A stretch of 64,000 nt of DNA from the NCBI GenBank assembly GCA_032718475.1, contig JAUCBJ010008056.1, positions 124,001 to 188,000 on the forward strand, in the 5' to 3' direction. Position numbers and translations under genes: made by a program. Positions 34,810-45,056 of the stretch are shown piece by piece (position 1 is the stretch's first letter; the number at the start of each line of letters is the position of its first letter). The DNA comes from Nemertoderma westbladi. Lineage: Eukaryota; Xenacoelomorpha; Nemertodermatida; Nemertodermatidae. The notes beneath the pieces were generated by a model. That model saw only the letters and a list, made by a program, of their open reading frames with translations. It was not told where the DNA came from and did not search any database.

Positions 34810-35134
34810 TGTTCCAGCTCCCCTACAGATCTCCATGGACTCTATTATAGGCCATGCCCCCCCCCTTTCACACTTTTGTTGTTTATATGTACAGCAGTAT
34901 TACCGGTCTCCCTATAGGCCTACCATTCATTGTATATTTTATTGTACCGTTCACCAGTAGTGGTGTTTATTGTCTGATGGTTTATTGCCAGATTGCTTTT
35001 ATATGAGTTACCGCCATCCATTATCTCACATTATTGATATTGAACCAAACATATTATCTTATGCTTTTTCATCACACCATTTGCCCTCTCCACTATACAG
35101 TCCTGGACCAGTCGGATCTATTGGGATCCGCACA
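34810..35134 (+). repeat. BEL-A right LTR (325 bp)
   Basis: Same ends as the left LTR, preceded by a G-rich stretch (GTGGGGGTG) that may serve as the polypurine tract. Differs from the left LTR at a few positions and carries the extra CCAGATTGCT near 34987. Confidence 0.95.
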
Positions 35135-35139
35135 CATTT
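35135..35139 (+). repeat. Right target-site duplication of BEL-A (CATTT)
   Basis: Direct repeat of 28912-28916. The BEL-B sequence resumes here as TTCAAGTTTGATGATAGC. Confidence 0.92.
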
Positions 35140-36422
35140 CAAGTTTGATGATAGCAAGCCGGAAGAATATCTACAATTCCGGCGAATGAAATTTTGACAA
35201 AAAATCTCACACAGGCAGAGTGCGTTAAATATCTACAAGTCTATACAGGAAGACCAGCTTACGACATCGTGAGACAATACCAAGGTATTGAAGGAGGATT
35301 CACGACTACATGGAGAGCCCTGGACAGGGAATTTGGCTATCCTGCGAAGATTATCCGAAGAACCTTAAGGGGAATAACATCAGGTGGACTCGCAGACAAC
35401 CCCGTTAGCATCAAGACTTTCGCTAACAAAGTAGAGAAAGCGCTAATAGTATTAAAGACTCTAGATGCACCTTACGAACTCAATGCATCGAACAACATCA
35501 CCACGATAGCGCAGGCACTACCGATCTGGCTGAGAAACAAATGGAGAAAGATCGCTTTCTCCACTCGAGAATAGAAAGGTGTGGAGCCAGGATTGGAGGA
35601 GATGTCGAACTTACTGAACTACGAGGCGGAGCTAATATCGGATCCAGTCTATAGTGAGGACAGTCTAGGCAAGGTACTGAAAACGGAATTCAGCCTACCT
35701 AAACCAGAACATAGTCCGGCGGATGCATTTCCGAAAGTGAGACAGTGCTACCGCATGCGGCCACACAGGGGACTTCAAGTCCACAGAGAGCTGGGAGTAG
35801 AGCCATACCATGGCAGGGACAGAAAAAAAGTAGCAACACAAACAAATACAAACCCAATACCCCCAGTAGGCCAAATCCAAGTAACCAAAACTCTAAACCG
35901 CTAGATATGAATCTAAGCACAATATGTGAAGCGCTATATAAGGAACGCTACCATCCCGAATACAAATGTAAATTGCATCGAGATGGGACCCATAAGACCA
36001 TAGACTGTAAGCATTGGCAGGCGTTACTCAAACAAGATCGGATAGCCTACACTGGTAAGAATGGACTATGTCATCGATGCGTGGTAGGAGGTCACAGAAA
36101 GGATGAATGCCAGGAACCACCAATAAAATATGCCGAGACTGATGGGCCTGGAGGCCAAACCATGGCAATGAGCACCATGGGAGCAAGGAGGAAGAGGACA
36201 GTACTACTCGGAGTAGTACCAGTGAGAATAATAGGAGAGAACAGGGTATCGGTTATGACATTAATGTTGGTCAATAGTGGAGCAGCGTTCACGCTAACGG
36301 AGAGTTGGGTGGCCGAGAAGATAGGATTACGAACCAGGCCAAGTAAAATGGTGGTGACCACGATCTCAAGCAAAGACGATGTCATGAAGATGAGGAGGGA
36401 ACGATGGAGATTGCAGCGATAA
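35135..36422 (+). pseudogene. BEL-B copy 2, gag core to protease
   Basis: Continuation of BEL-B to the right of BEL-A. Pieces: FDDSKPEEYLQFRRMK; then the gag core KNLTQAECVKYLQVYTGRP and WRALDREFGYPAKIIRRTL (35194-35574); a stop near 35572; a further gag piece to 35904; then the zinc-finger-like region HPEYKCKLHRDGTHKTIDC and NGLCHRCVVGGHRKDEC (35945-36110); and protease VMTLMLVNSGAAFTLTESWV near 36260-36310. The last reads VNSGA where the active site would have DSG or DTG, so the catalytic aspartate appears lost. Several frame changes separate the pieces. Gag core, Cys/His region and protease in this order fit BEL/Pao. Confidence 0.82.
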
Positions 36423-37202
36423 CACCAGGGTGCGACTATGGGGCTACCATCGAACGCATTCAGATAATAGAGTCGATCAACATTAACGCCAGGTGACCTA
36501 CGAAGATCGAGATCGAGCAGTACCAGTACCTGGACGACATCGACTTTTCCGTTCCGGAAATGGACGTCCCAAAAGTGTCTCTCAGAGTCAGAATGGACTA
36601 TCCGAAGGCCCACGAGAGACTACAAACCATTTTTGGCGATGACAGAGAGCGAGACCCGATGGGCATTCTCACGCCATTTGGGTGGACGCTCACTGGCCCA
36701 ATTAAGACGAGGACACCGTTTGGCGTATCCGAAACATCTGGATGCATGCTGTCCGATACCGTTGAGGACATAGAACAGAAACCAAGGACGGGCGATAGGG
36801 AGGTCCCATATGGGATGCTGCCCGAGCAGAAATCAAAGACGAGCGATGGGGAAGTCCCATATGGGAAGCGGCCCAAGCAGAAATCAAAGACGGGCTATGG
36901 GGAGGTCCCATATGGGAAGCGGCAAGAGCAGAAGTCAAAGATGGGTGATGGGGAGGTCCCATATGAGAAGCAGCCCGGGGAAGGACACCAGGAGTCGGGG
37001 ATGGGTATGGATCCGGATCCACGTATAGTGGAAAGGATGGAGGACGAATCCGGAGATGTACCATTGGTAGAGGAAACAGGACGACAAGTAACAGCAAGGG
37101 AGTGGGTGGAGGAGAATGGGTTCGACGCACAGGACCTAGAGGCGATGGGATGGGACGAAGACGTTCCTGGCGAATATTGGTATGGGAAGGGGGAAGAGTG
37201 GA
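36423..37202 (+). pseudogene. BEL-B copy 2, post-protease region with 17-residue repeats
   Basis: Reads on from the protease: DVPKVSLRVRMDYPKAHERL, then MGILTPFGWTLTGPI, a motif like the TxLGWxxxGP found after the BEL/Pao protease. Then four tandem 17-residue repeats (EVPYGKRPKQKSKTGYG type; 51-bp period at about 36803, 36854, 36905 and 36956), and an acidic segment ending GEYWYGKGEEWI near 37200. There the antisense LINE A copy begins. No RT of this element remains in the window. Confidence 0.72.
36790..36985 (+). repeat. 51-bp in-frame tandem repeat, four copies
   Basis: GTCCCATATGGGAAGC-type words recur every 51 bp and encode a 17-residue unit with Gln-Lys-Ser-Lys. As 51 is divisible by three, the frame survives expansion. 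Confidence 0.9.
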
Positions 37203-38052
37203 TTACTACTACTACTAGGATCGGCATGCTGCATTGCAGCTGCATTTTTAAGAATGCTGTGCCGGCTTGTCAACAAAAGTGCACCGCCACTACTCCCTAT
37301 CACCCATGACATTTGCTAGATCATCCGCGTCTTCAAGGCCAGTGTCCTTTAAGATGCGTCTCAAGAAAGTCATGGGCTGTCCACCATGCTTATTCACTCC
37401 ATGAGGCTGCCAAAGTACAAGATTATGCACTGGCTGGTCCTCACGGCGAAAGCAATGTCCTGCAAAGCGGAGGCGATTTTGTTCTAGTGTCAAGCTTGGG
37501 GGAACCAATGAGACACCTCCAATGTTATATAGTGTCTGGTTGGAGATGTGTGCATTGTACTTGACACAATGAACCCGGCTTAGCATTCTTGTGAATGTGC
37601 CATCCAGAGATTTGGTGTCCTCAGCAGTTAGAGCCCAGCATGGACTCCCATAGAGGAGTACTGGAACTACTGCTGCTCTAAATAACCGGACCTTAAGTTT
37701 TCGATTAATTCTCGGTGACTTCCAAATCTGGAAAGCCTATTCAAGGCTGCCCATGCCTTTCCCTTACGTATTCGAAGGTCCTCACCTGACTTCCGGATCC
37801 ATGATCCCAGGTAACAGAAGTCATTCACATGCTCAAGCATACCATCTTTTGAACTTATGCTCATCCGATCAGAGACTTGCTGAGGACTTTCAAAGTTAAC
37901 TGTCAAAATTTTGGTCTTTCTGGAGTTAATAAAAAGACCAACACTAGAAGCAGCATGTTCTAATGAGCCGAGGAGTCGTTGGGCTCCCTCTAGTGATTCT
38001 GAGAGTACTCCTAAGTCATCAGCAAAGTCTAGATCAGTTAGGTACTTGGCAG
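37203..38052 (-). pseudogene. LINE A 3' fragment (antisense, motif C to tail)
   Basis: Begins with the reverse complement of the (TAG)n tail (37204-37217) and runs through the C-terminal coding part of LINE A to CTAGATCAGTTAGGTACTTG (LINE A about 46410). It retains the FADD motif. A gap of about 20 bp and frameshifts near 37300 and 37720-37740 break it. It interrupts or terminates BEL-B copy 2. It includes the single-copy source of the 65-bp satellite unit, at about 37490-37560. Confidence 0.92.
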
Positions 38053-38193
38053 AACTTGAAAACTAAGAGCTATTAAATAGCTGTTTTCAGATTTGGAAAC
38101 ACCATTCAATGGTGCATTATAATAGACCATAAAAAAATGTCGACATATTTTGGACCAAAATGGTGTACCCCCCCCCCCCCCCCCCCCTTAAAA
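38053..38193. mobile_element. Right end of a TTAA/poly-C element
   Basis: Contains GCTGTTTTCAGATTTGGAAA, resembling the interior of the 19698-20584 element (GCGGTTTTCAGATTTGTAAT), and ends in TGTAC plus about 20 C followed by TTAA (38189-38192). No left end is seen, as the copy joins LINE A at 38052. It is probably a truncated relative. Confidence 0.5.
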
Positions 38194-38600
38194 TAATATA
38201 CCACTGAAGACGCGCGGAAAGCATGAAATAGCTATATGGTAAACTAACAATATTTTATATTAGCCGTGGCTCAAGATCCTTACTCGTCATAAATATTTAT
38301 AATTTGAGTACTGTAGGGGGTACCGATAAAGGTGGTTGTGATATGGGAGTAATAATACAGATATTGTGGTATTATTAGCCATTTTTATGCAATAAATTAT
38401 TTTCCGCGCAGCTCGCCAGATCGTCAGCGAGCGTTGTATTGTCTATTGTGGCGACTGCAGTGAAGTTTCCCAACATCCGGGGGGGGGGGGGGGGGGGTGT
38501 GGACCTGGTGGTAAAGATAGAGAGTCGATTGGGTTCAGTGGTTTCGCTTGATGAGTGAATAAAACGATGCATGCTGGCTTAAAAATATTTTTGCTACGAC
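38194..38600. other. Spacer without supportable gene
   Basis: Short frames only. Contains a G tract of about 18 at 38480-38497. No recognised family. Confidence 0.5.
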
Positions 38601-38790
38601 CATGCATCGACATTTGGCATGCTCCGCAGCGTGCATTAAGAATGCTGTGCCGGCTTATCGACATAATTGCACAGCCATAACTCCCTATCCCCATGACTTT
38701 CGCGACATTATCTGCACATACAAGGCCTCACGGCGGAAGCAATATCCTGCAAATTGGAGGTGGCTTTGTTCAAGTGTCAAGCTTGGGGGA
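38601..38790 (-). pseudogene. LINE A 3' fragment with internal deletion, leading into the 65-bp array
   Basis: Aligns in order to 37210-37510 of the antisense LINE A copy: AAGAATGCTGTGCCGGCTT, ACTCCCTATC, then (after loss of about 95 bp) CCTCACGGCGGAAGCAAT and GTGTCAAGCTTGGGGGAACC. It then runs directly into the 65-bp tandem array, so this diverged LINE A copy is the likely ancestral locus of the array. Confidence 0.85.
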
Positions 38791-41700
38791 ACCAATGTGA
38801 CACCTCCAATGTTATCTGGTGTCTGGATTATAGATGTGTGCATTGTACTTGGGGGAACCAATGTGACACCTCCAATGTTATATGGTGTCTGGTTGGAGAT
38901 GTGTGCGTTGTACTTGGGGGAACCAAAGTGACACCTCCAATGTTATATATTGTCTGGTTAGAGATGTGTGTATTGTACTTGGGGGAACCATAGAGACACC
39001 TCCAATGTTATATAGTGTCTGGTTGGAGATGTGTGATTCTACTTGGGGGAACCAATGTGACACCTCCAATGTTATCTGGTGTCTGGATTTTAGATGTGTT
39101 CATTGTACTTGGGGGAACCAATGGGACACCTCCAATGTTATATGGTGACTGGTTGGAGATGTGTGCATTGTACTTGTGGGAACCAATGTGACACCTCCAA
39201 TGTTATATAGTGTTTGGTTGGAGATGTAAGCATTGTACTTGGGGGAACCAATGTGACACCTCCAATGTTATATATTGTCTGGTTTGAGATGTGTGTATTG
39301 TACTTGGGGGAACCATAGAGACACCTGCAATGTTATATATTGTCTGGTTGGAGATGTGTGTATTGTACTTGGGGGAACCATAGAGACACCTCCAATGTTA
39401 TATAGTGTCTGGTTGGAGATGTGTGTATTCTACTTAGGGAAACCAAAGAGACACCTCCAATGTTATATAGTGTCTGGTTGGAGATGTGTGTATTCTACTT
39501 AGGGGAACCAAAGAGACACCTCCAATGTTATATAGTGTTTGGTTGGAGATGTATGCATTGTACTTGGGGGAACCAATGTGACACCTCCAATGTTATATAT
39601 TGTCTGGTTGGAGATGTGTGTATTGTACTTGGGGGAACCATAGAGACACCTCCAATGTTATATATTGTCTGGTTGGAGATGTGTGTATTGTACTTGGGGG
39701 AACCATAGAGACACCTCCAATGTTATATAGTGTCTGGTTGGAGATGTGTGTATTCTACTTAGGGAAACCAAAGAGACACCTCCAATGTTATATAGTGTCT
39801 GGTTGGAGATGTGTGTATTCTACTTAGGGAAACCAAAGAGACACCTCCAATGTTATATAGTGTCTGGTTGGAGATGTGTGTATTCTACTTAGGGGAACCA
39901 AAGAGACACCTCCAATGTTATATAGTGTCTGGTTGGAAATGTGTGCATTGTACTTGGGGGAACTATTGTCACACCTCCAATGTTATATATTGTCTGGTTG
40001 GAGATGTGTGCATTGTACTTGTAGGAAACCAATGTGACACCTCCAATGTTAAATAGTGTCTGGTTGGAGATGTGTGCATTGTACTTGAGGGAACCAATGA
40101 GACACCTCCAATGTTATATAGTGTCTGGTTGGAGATGTGTGCATTGTACTTGGGGGAACCAATGGGACACCTCCAATGTTATATAGTGTCTGGTTGGAGA
40201 TGTGTGTATTCTACTTAGGGAAACCAAAGAGACACCTCCAATGTTATATAGTGTCTGGTTGGCGATGTGTGTATTCTACTTAGGGGAACCAAAGAGACAC
40301 CTCCAATGTTATATAGTGTCTGGTTGGAAATGTGTGCATTGTACTTGGGGGAACTATTGTGACACCTCCATCCAATGTTATATATTGTCTGGTTGGAGAT
40401 GTGTGCATTGTACTTGTAGGAAACCAATGTGACACCTCCAATGTTAAATAGTGTCTGGTTGGAGATGTGTGCATTGTACTTGAGGGAACCAATGAGACAC
40501 CTCCAATGTTATATAGTGTCTGGTTGGAGATGTGTGCATTGTACTTGGGGGAACCAATGGGACACCTCCAATGTTATATAGTGTCTGGTTGGAGATGTGT
40601 GCATTGTACTTGGGGGAACCAATGGGACACCTCCAATGTTATATAGTGTCTCGTTGGAGATGTGTGCATTCTACTTGCGGGAACCAATGTGACTCCTCCA
40701 ATGATATATTAGTGTCTGGTTGGAGAAGTGTGCATTGTACTTGGGGGAACCATTGTGACACCTCCAATGTTATATAGTGTCGGGTTGGAGATATGTGAAT
40801 TGTACTTGGGGGAACCAATGAGACACCTCCAATGTTATATAGTGTCTGGTTGGAGATGTGTGCATTGTACTTGGGGGTACCAATGAGACATCTCTATTGT
40901 TATATAGTGTCTGGTTGGAGATGTGTGCATTGTACTTTGGGGACCCAATGTGACACCTCCAATGTTATCTGGTGTGTGGTTTTTTGATGTGTGCATTGTA
41001 CTTGGGGGAACCAATGTGACACCTCCAATGTTATCTGGTGTCTGGTTTTTAGATGTGTGCATTGTATTTGGGGGAACCAATGTGACACCTCCAATGTTAT
41101 CTGGTCTTTGGTTTTTAGATGGGTGAATTGTACTTGGGGGAACCAATGAGACATCTCCAATGTTTTATAGTGTCTGGTTGGAGATGTGTGCATTGTACTT
41201 GAGGGAACCAATGTGACACCTCCAATGTTATCTGGTGACTGGTTTTTAGATGTGTGCATTGTACTTGGGGGAACCAATGTGACACCTCCAATGTTATCTG
41301 GTGACTGGTTTTAGATGTGTGCATTGTACTTGGGGGAACCAATGTGACACCTCCAATGTTATCTGGTCTCTGGTTTTTAGATATGTGCATTGTACTTGGG
41401 GGAACCGATGTGACACCTCCAATGTTATATAGTGTCTGGTTGGAGATGTGTGCATTGTACTTGGGGGAACCAATGTGACACCTCCAATGTTATATAGTGT
41501 CTGGTTGGAGATGTGTGCATTGTACTTGGGGGAACCAATGAGACATCTCCAATGTTATATAGTGTCTGGTTGGAGATGTGTGCATTGTACTTGAGGAAAC
41601 CAATGTGACACCTCCAATGTTATCTGGTGACTGGTTTTTAGATGTGTGCATTGTACTTGGGGGAACCAATGTGACACCTCCAATGTTATCTGGTGACTGG

Positions 41701-41935
41701 TTTTTAGATGTGTGCATTGTACTTGGGGGAACCAATGTGACACCTCCAATGTTATCTGGTCTCTGGTTTTTAGATGGGTGAATTGTACTTGGGGGAACCA
41801 ATGAAACATCTCCAATGTTATATAGTGTCTGGTTGGAGATGTTTGCATTGTACTTGGGGGAACCAATGAGACACCTCCAATGTTATATAGTGTCTGGTTG
41901 GAGATGTGTGCATTTTACTTGGGGGAACCAATGAA
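38775..41935. repeat. 65-bp satellite, about 48 copies, derived from LINE A coding sequence
   Basis: A unit of the type CTTGGGGGAACCAATGTGAC ... GGTTGGAGATGTGTGCATTG repeats every 65 bp with variants. One subfamily has TTTTTAGATGTGTGC with TTATCTGGTG instead of TTGGAGATG with TTATATAGTG; another has CTACTTAGGG(G/A)AACCAAAGAG. It is the reverse complement of LINE A 46888-46956 (coding YNAHISNQTLYNIGGVSLVP). Since 65 is not a multiple of three, the many frames of 60-130 residues across the array are read-through of the repeat and not genes. Identity between units is high but not uniform. Confidence 0.96.
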
Positions 41936-42181
41936 AAAGTTTCTTACAACACGGCTTTTAGACTTTTTTTTAAATATTCTAAAACGGAGGAGATAAATCC
42001 TTATTTCGTTTATCATAGGATAAATAATTTTAAGGCTGTGATGCGGAGAAATATTTTATCTTTATATAGTCGAGTTCATACCTCGACTAATTATATTGTA
42101 CGAGCTTGTTATTTGACTTCTAAAAGTACCTCTATTATTATTGACCGTTGGAATATTGTGTTGGGCGGTTTTCTAACGTGA
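41934..42181 (+). pseudogene. LINE E C-terminal fragment
   Basis: Encodes KVSYNTAFRLFFKYSKTEEI, then HRINNFKAVMRRNILSLYSR and ends RWNIVLGGFLT at a TGA. The pattern (YN.AFR.LF near the start, then F.....R....SL..R) resembles the C-terminal domain of CR1-like LINE proteins; LINE C shows the comparable FNNIARRLFGYS. It joins the last satellite unit directly. The upstream RT is absent. Confidence 0.6.
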
Positions 42182-42324
42182 ACTTAATTATTGCGTAATA
42201 GGCGCCCGTATTATTTTGTTACGTACCATGTAAATTATATTCATTTGTGCTAATAATATAATATGTACAATGAGCTAAGGGCAGAGCAAAAAAAATTACA
42301 ATAGCAACAACAAATAAAACGACG

Positions 42325-42415
42325 TAAGTGGTGGAAAAAAGTAACATTTTCTATCTTGCTTTCTTATTTGTCTTACTACGCTCAACAAAATGTCCACTTT
42401 TTTTGCCACCACTTA
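42325..42415. mobile_element. Short inverted repeat (~91 bp), possible miniature element
   Basis: TAAGTGGTGGAAAAAAGTAA at 42325 pairs with the reverse complement ending GCCACCACTTA at 42415. The arms are about 26-29 bp with a few mismatches around a 36-bp centre. No clear target duplication. Confidence 0.55.
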
Positions 42416-44247
42416 AATAGTTATTTTTATCAACACTTAATTAAAATAAAATACGAAAAAAATATAATACTTTTTTCCGTATTTCGTATTGTATCTACGA
42501 ATTTTCGTATCGTATCGTATTTTCTCAAAATTACATTCGTATCGTATCTACTCAACATAAAACTCTAATGTTGTTCGCCTGTTTACCCAAGCATATCATG
42601 CCGTTGCAACAACATTATGCAACGTGGAGAATAGTTAATTATAAACCACGACTTTAATCAATATGTAATTATCCCATCTGTGTAATCTTCTCTAGTATTA
42701 AAAAACATATGTCGTGTTTATCCGTCAAGCATTCGCCTGCGTTACTTCCTCTGTAAATTACCTAATTGATTAGCAACATCATCTCCTAACTTATTATACA
42801 TTGTTTGGATAAGTTTTAAATATATGCAATCTACCAGCAACCAGCAATAATTCTTATTTTTTCGAAAAGTAATTGAAATTTGTAAATTGTAAAAATTTAT
42901 TATTTTGATTGAAGGAAGTTTTAATAATCGCTATATATATATAATTCGGGAACCAGTTATATTTTGTGCGATTTATCAAACGGCAGACCGGTAAGTTTTA
43001 TAATAAACACGTTCGTGGGGCCATCGCGCAGGACGAGGCTCAGTTATCAGATACAGATTAAAATTGAGCGACTGTATCACAAAATCACGTTTTAAGAAAT
43101 TTACCCACACCACCAATCAATCAAAGAAAGAAAGAGGGACAGTACGTGTTCACCCCTTTTAATCTGCACCCCCCCCCCCCCCCACCCCACCACCCTTTCC
43201 ACCCACCAGTACTTTATAACTACCGATGCCTGCAATAGGCGAAGCCAGGTATGGTTAATAGGAATATAGTCTACACAGTACTCGTCTTCATTATATGCCT
43301 CGTTGCGCTCGTCGCTCGTCCTGTTTTGCATTAAAATAATTTTCCTAAACCTTTATACAGTTATAACTATGCGAAGTTTCGAAACTGTGCGAGTAACTGC
43401 TGATACATCTATGTGGAGATGTGTGATAAACGCCAAAGCATCGTATGCCGATGTAGTAATATGGGTATTGAAATAATAATAAATCAATGTACACACTTAA
43501 AAAGCCGCAGCGAAAAAATGTAGATGTTTATTTTTAAGAACATTAATTTTACTACTTTGCAAAAATTCAATAAAAAAATAACCAGACAAATATATTGCGG
43601 AATATATAAGCCTACAACAGTCATTATATCTTCTGTCACCTGAGATAGTAAGTAATACAGCATTTATAGTATAGAGTCAATAGGAATTGAAATACAGGCA
43701 GTGTATGGTTGGAGTTATGTCTGGGTTGCTATAGCAATACTACTGGCTGCCTATTACAGTACAATTCGCCTCTGGTAAGGCTACACCAAAATCTCCCAGC
43801 CAGTTAGCAGCTCTACACCCCCGCAGAGACTATGTTGACCAATAATGGGCAGGATTAAATTTGTACTAAATAATTGTGCCGCTTTAATTACGTTTAGATC
43901 AATTAAAGACACATTTATTAAAGCAAATTACTTGAACTAATTAAAAACTATAATAGAATGGGGTATGTGGATTACATCTGTATAATTTTTAAGTATAATT
44001 ATTTAAATAATTAAAAAAAAATAAAATATATAAAATAATTAATTTCCTTTAACAGGCAGGTTGAAAATGCAGTTTTTACCGTAATCAACTTAATTAACAA
44101 ATTATTTGCTATTATCTTAGCTTCTCGAAGGCCACACGGAAATTCAACTTGGAAAATTTCTAAACTTTTGCCAGACTACATGTGTACCAAGTTTGGTAAA
44201 ATTTCATTAACATTTGGCTGAGTTATTAACGTTTAAAATTGGACACG

Positions 44248-44300
44248 ACAGAACGACAGAACAACAGATCGACAGAACGACAGAACAACAGAACAACAGA
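44248..44300. repeat. GACAGAAC-type short tandem repeat
   Basis: Variants of ACGACAGAACAACAGA repeat in a short run. Similar (GACA)-rich stretches occur inside the two inverted-repeat elements (16970-17010 and, in complement, 20370-20430). Confidence 0.75.
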
Positions 44301-44506
44301 CACACCGATTGAGTTAGTGGTACCTGTATGCTAAGCTCGCTTACTTTCGTCGCTCGCCCCACATTGCAGGTGATAACTGAGGTTTACTTTCACCCCTTTT
44401 TTGTCAACAGGGATGATATTCTTAGTTACTTTCGGATAAGGATTTAGTAGAAGCCAATACATTAGGTTGATGGCGAGTTTGGGTTGATGATCAAGAGTTC
44501 CAAAAG

Positions 44507-45056
44507 AAGCTGTTGCAGTGGGCTAAGTTGCAGTGTGCTAAGTTGCAGTGTGCTAAGTTGCAGTGTGCTAAGTTGCAGTGTGCTAAGTAGCAGTGTGCTA
44601 AGTAGCAGTGTGCTAAGTAGTAGTGTGCTAAGTAGCAGTGTGCTAAGTTGCAGTGTGCTAAGTAGCAGTGTGCTAAGTTGCAGTGTGCTAAGTTGCAGTG
44701 TGCTAAGTTGCAGTGTGCTAAGTAGCAGTGTGCTAAGTAGCAGTGTGCTAAGTAGCAGTGTGCTGAGTTGCAGTGTGCTAATTAGCAGTGTGCTAAGTAG
44801 CAGTGTGCTAAGTAGCAGTGTGCTAAGTAGCAGTGTGCTAAGTAGCAGTGTGCTAAGTAGTAGTGTGCTAAGTAGCAGTGTGCTAAGTAGCAGTGTGCTA
44901 AGTAGCAGTGTGCTAAGTTGCAGTGTGCTAAGTAGCAGTGTGCTAAGTTGCAGTGTGCTAAGTAGCAGTGTGCTAAGTTGCAGTGTGCTAAGTTGCAGTG
45001 TGCTAAGTAGCAGTGTGCTAAGTAGCAGTGTGCTAAGTAGCAGTGCGCTAAGTAGC
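44507..45056. repeat. 15-bp satellite array, left block
   Basis: About 36 copies of AGTGTGCTAAGTAGC or AGTGTGCTAAGTTGC. It is the part of the array left of the LINE A insertion. The first recognisable unit follows GAAGCTGTTGCAGTGGGCTA. Confidence 0.97.
45045..45056. repeat. Left target-site duplication of LINE A (GCGCTAAGTAGC)
   Basis: This 12-bp word, with the uncommon GCGC variant of the monomer, occurs directly before LINE A and again directly after it at 47239-47250. A rare variant on both sides supports a true duplication over chance repeat identity. Confidence 0.85.

Larger units (their letters stand above)
28917..35134 (+). mobile_element. BEL-A: BEL/Pao element with both LTRs, nested in BEL-B
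   Basis: A 6.2-kb element bounded by direct LTRs (28917-29237 and 34810-35134) starting TGTTCCAGC and ending CCGCACA, flanked by the 5-bp duplication CATTT. It carries one long gag-pol frame. The LTRs differ by about four to five substitutions, one ~10-bp indel and C-run length, suggesting a fairly recent insertion. It is nevertheless defective: one in-frame stop and an internal loss in the integrase core. The layout is typical of the family. Confidence 0.95.
42182..44506. other. AT-rich spacer, no gene seen
   Basis: Contains an inverted repeat at 42325-42415, CGTATCGTAT repeats at 42505-42545, a C tract of about 16 at 43170-43186 and GACAGAAC repeats at 44248-44300. The minus frame at 43101-43331 overlaps the C tract and has no recognisable domain. 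Confidence 0.55.

Noticed and set aside
38754-41801. Many 60-130 codon frames on both strands
   Set aside because: They are the 65-bp satellite in different phases; the unit is not a multiple of three, so each frame is limited and repetitive.
43101-43331. Minus-strand 76-codon frame
   Set aside because: It depends on a C tract read as Gly codons and has no domain.
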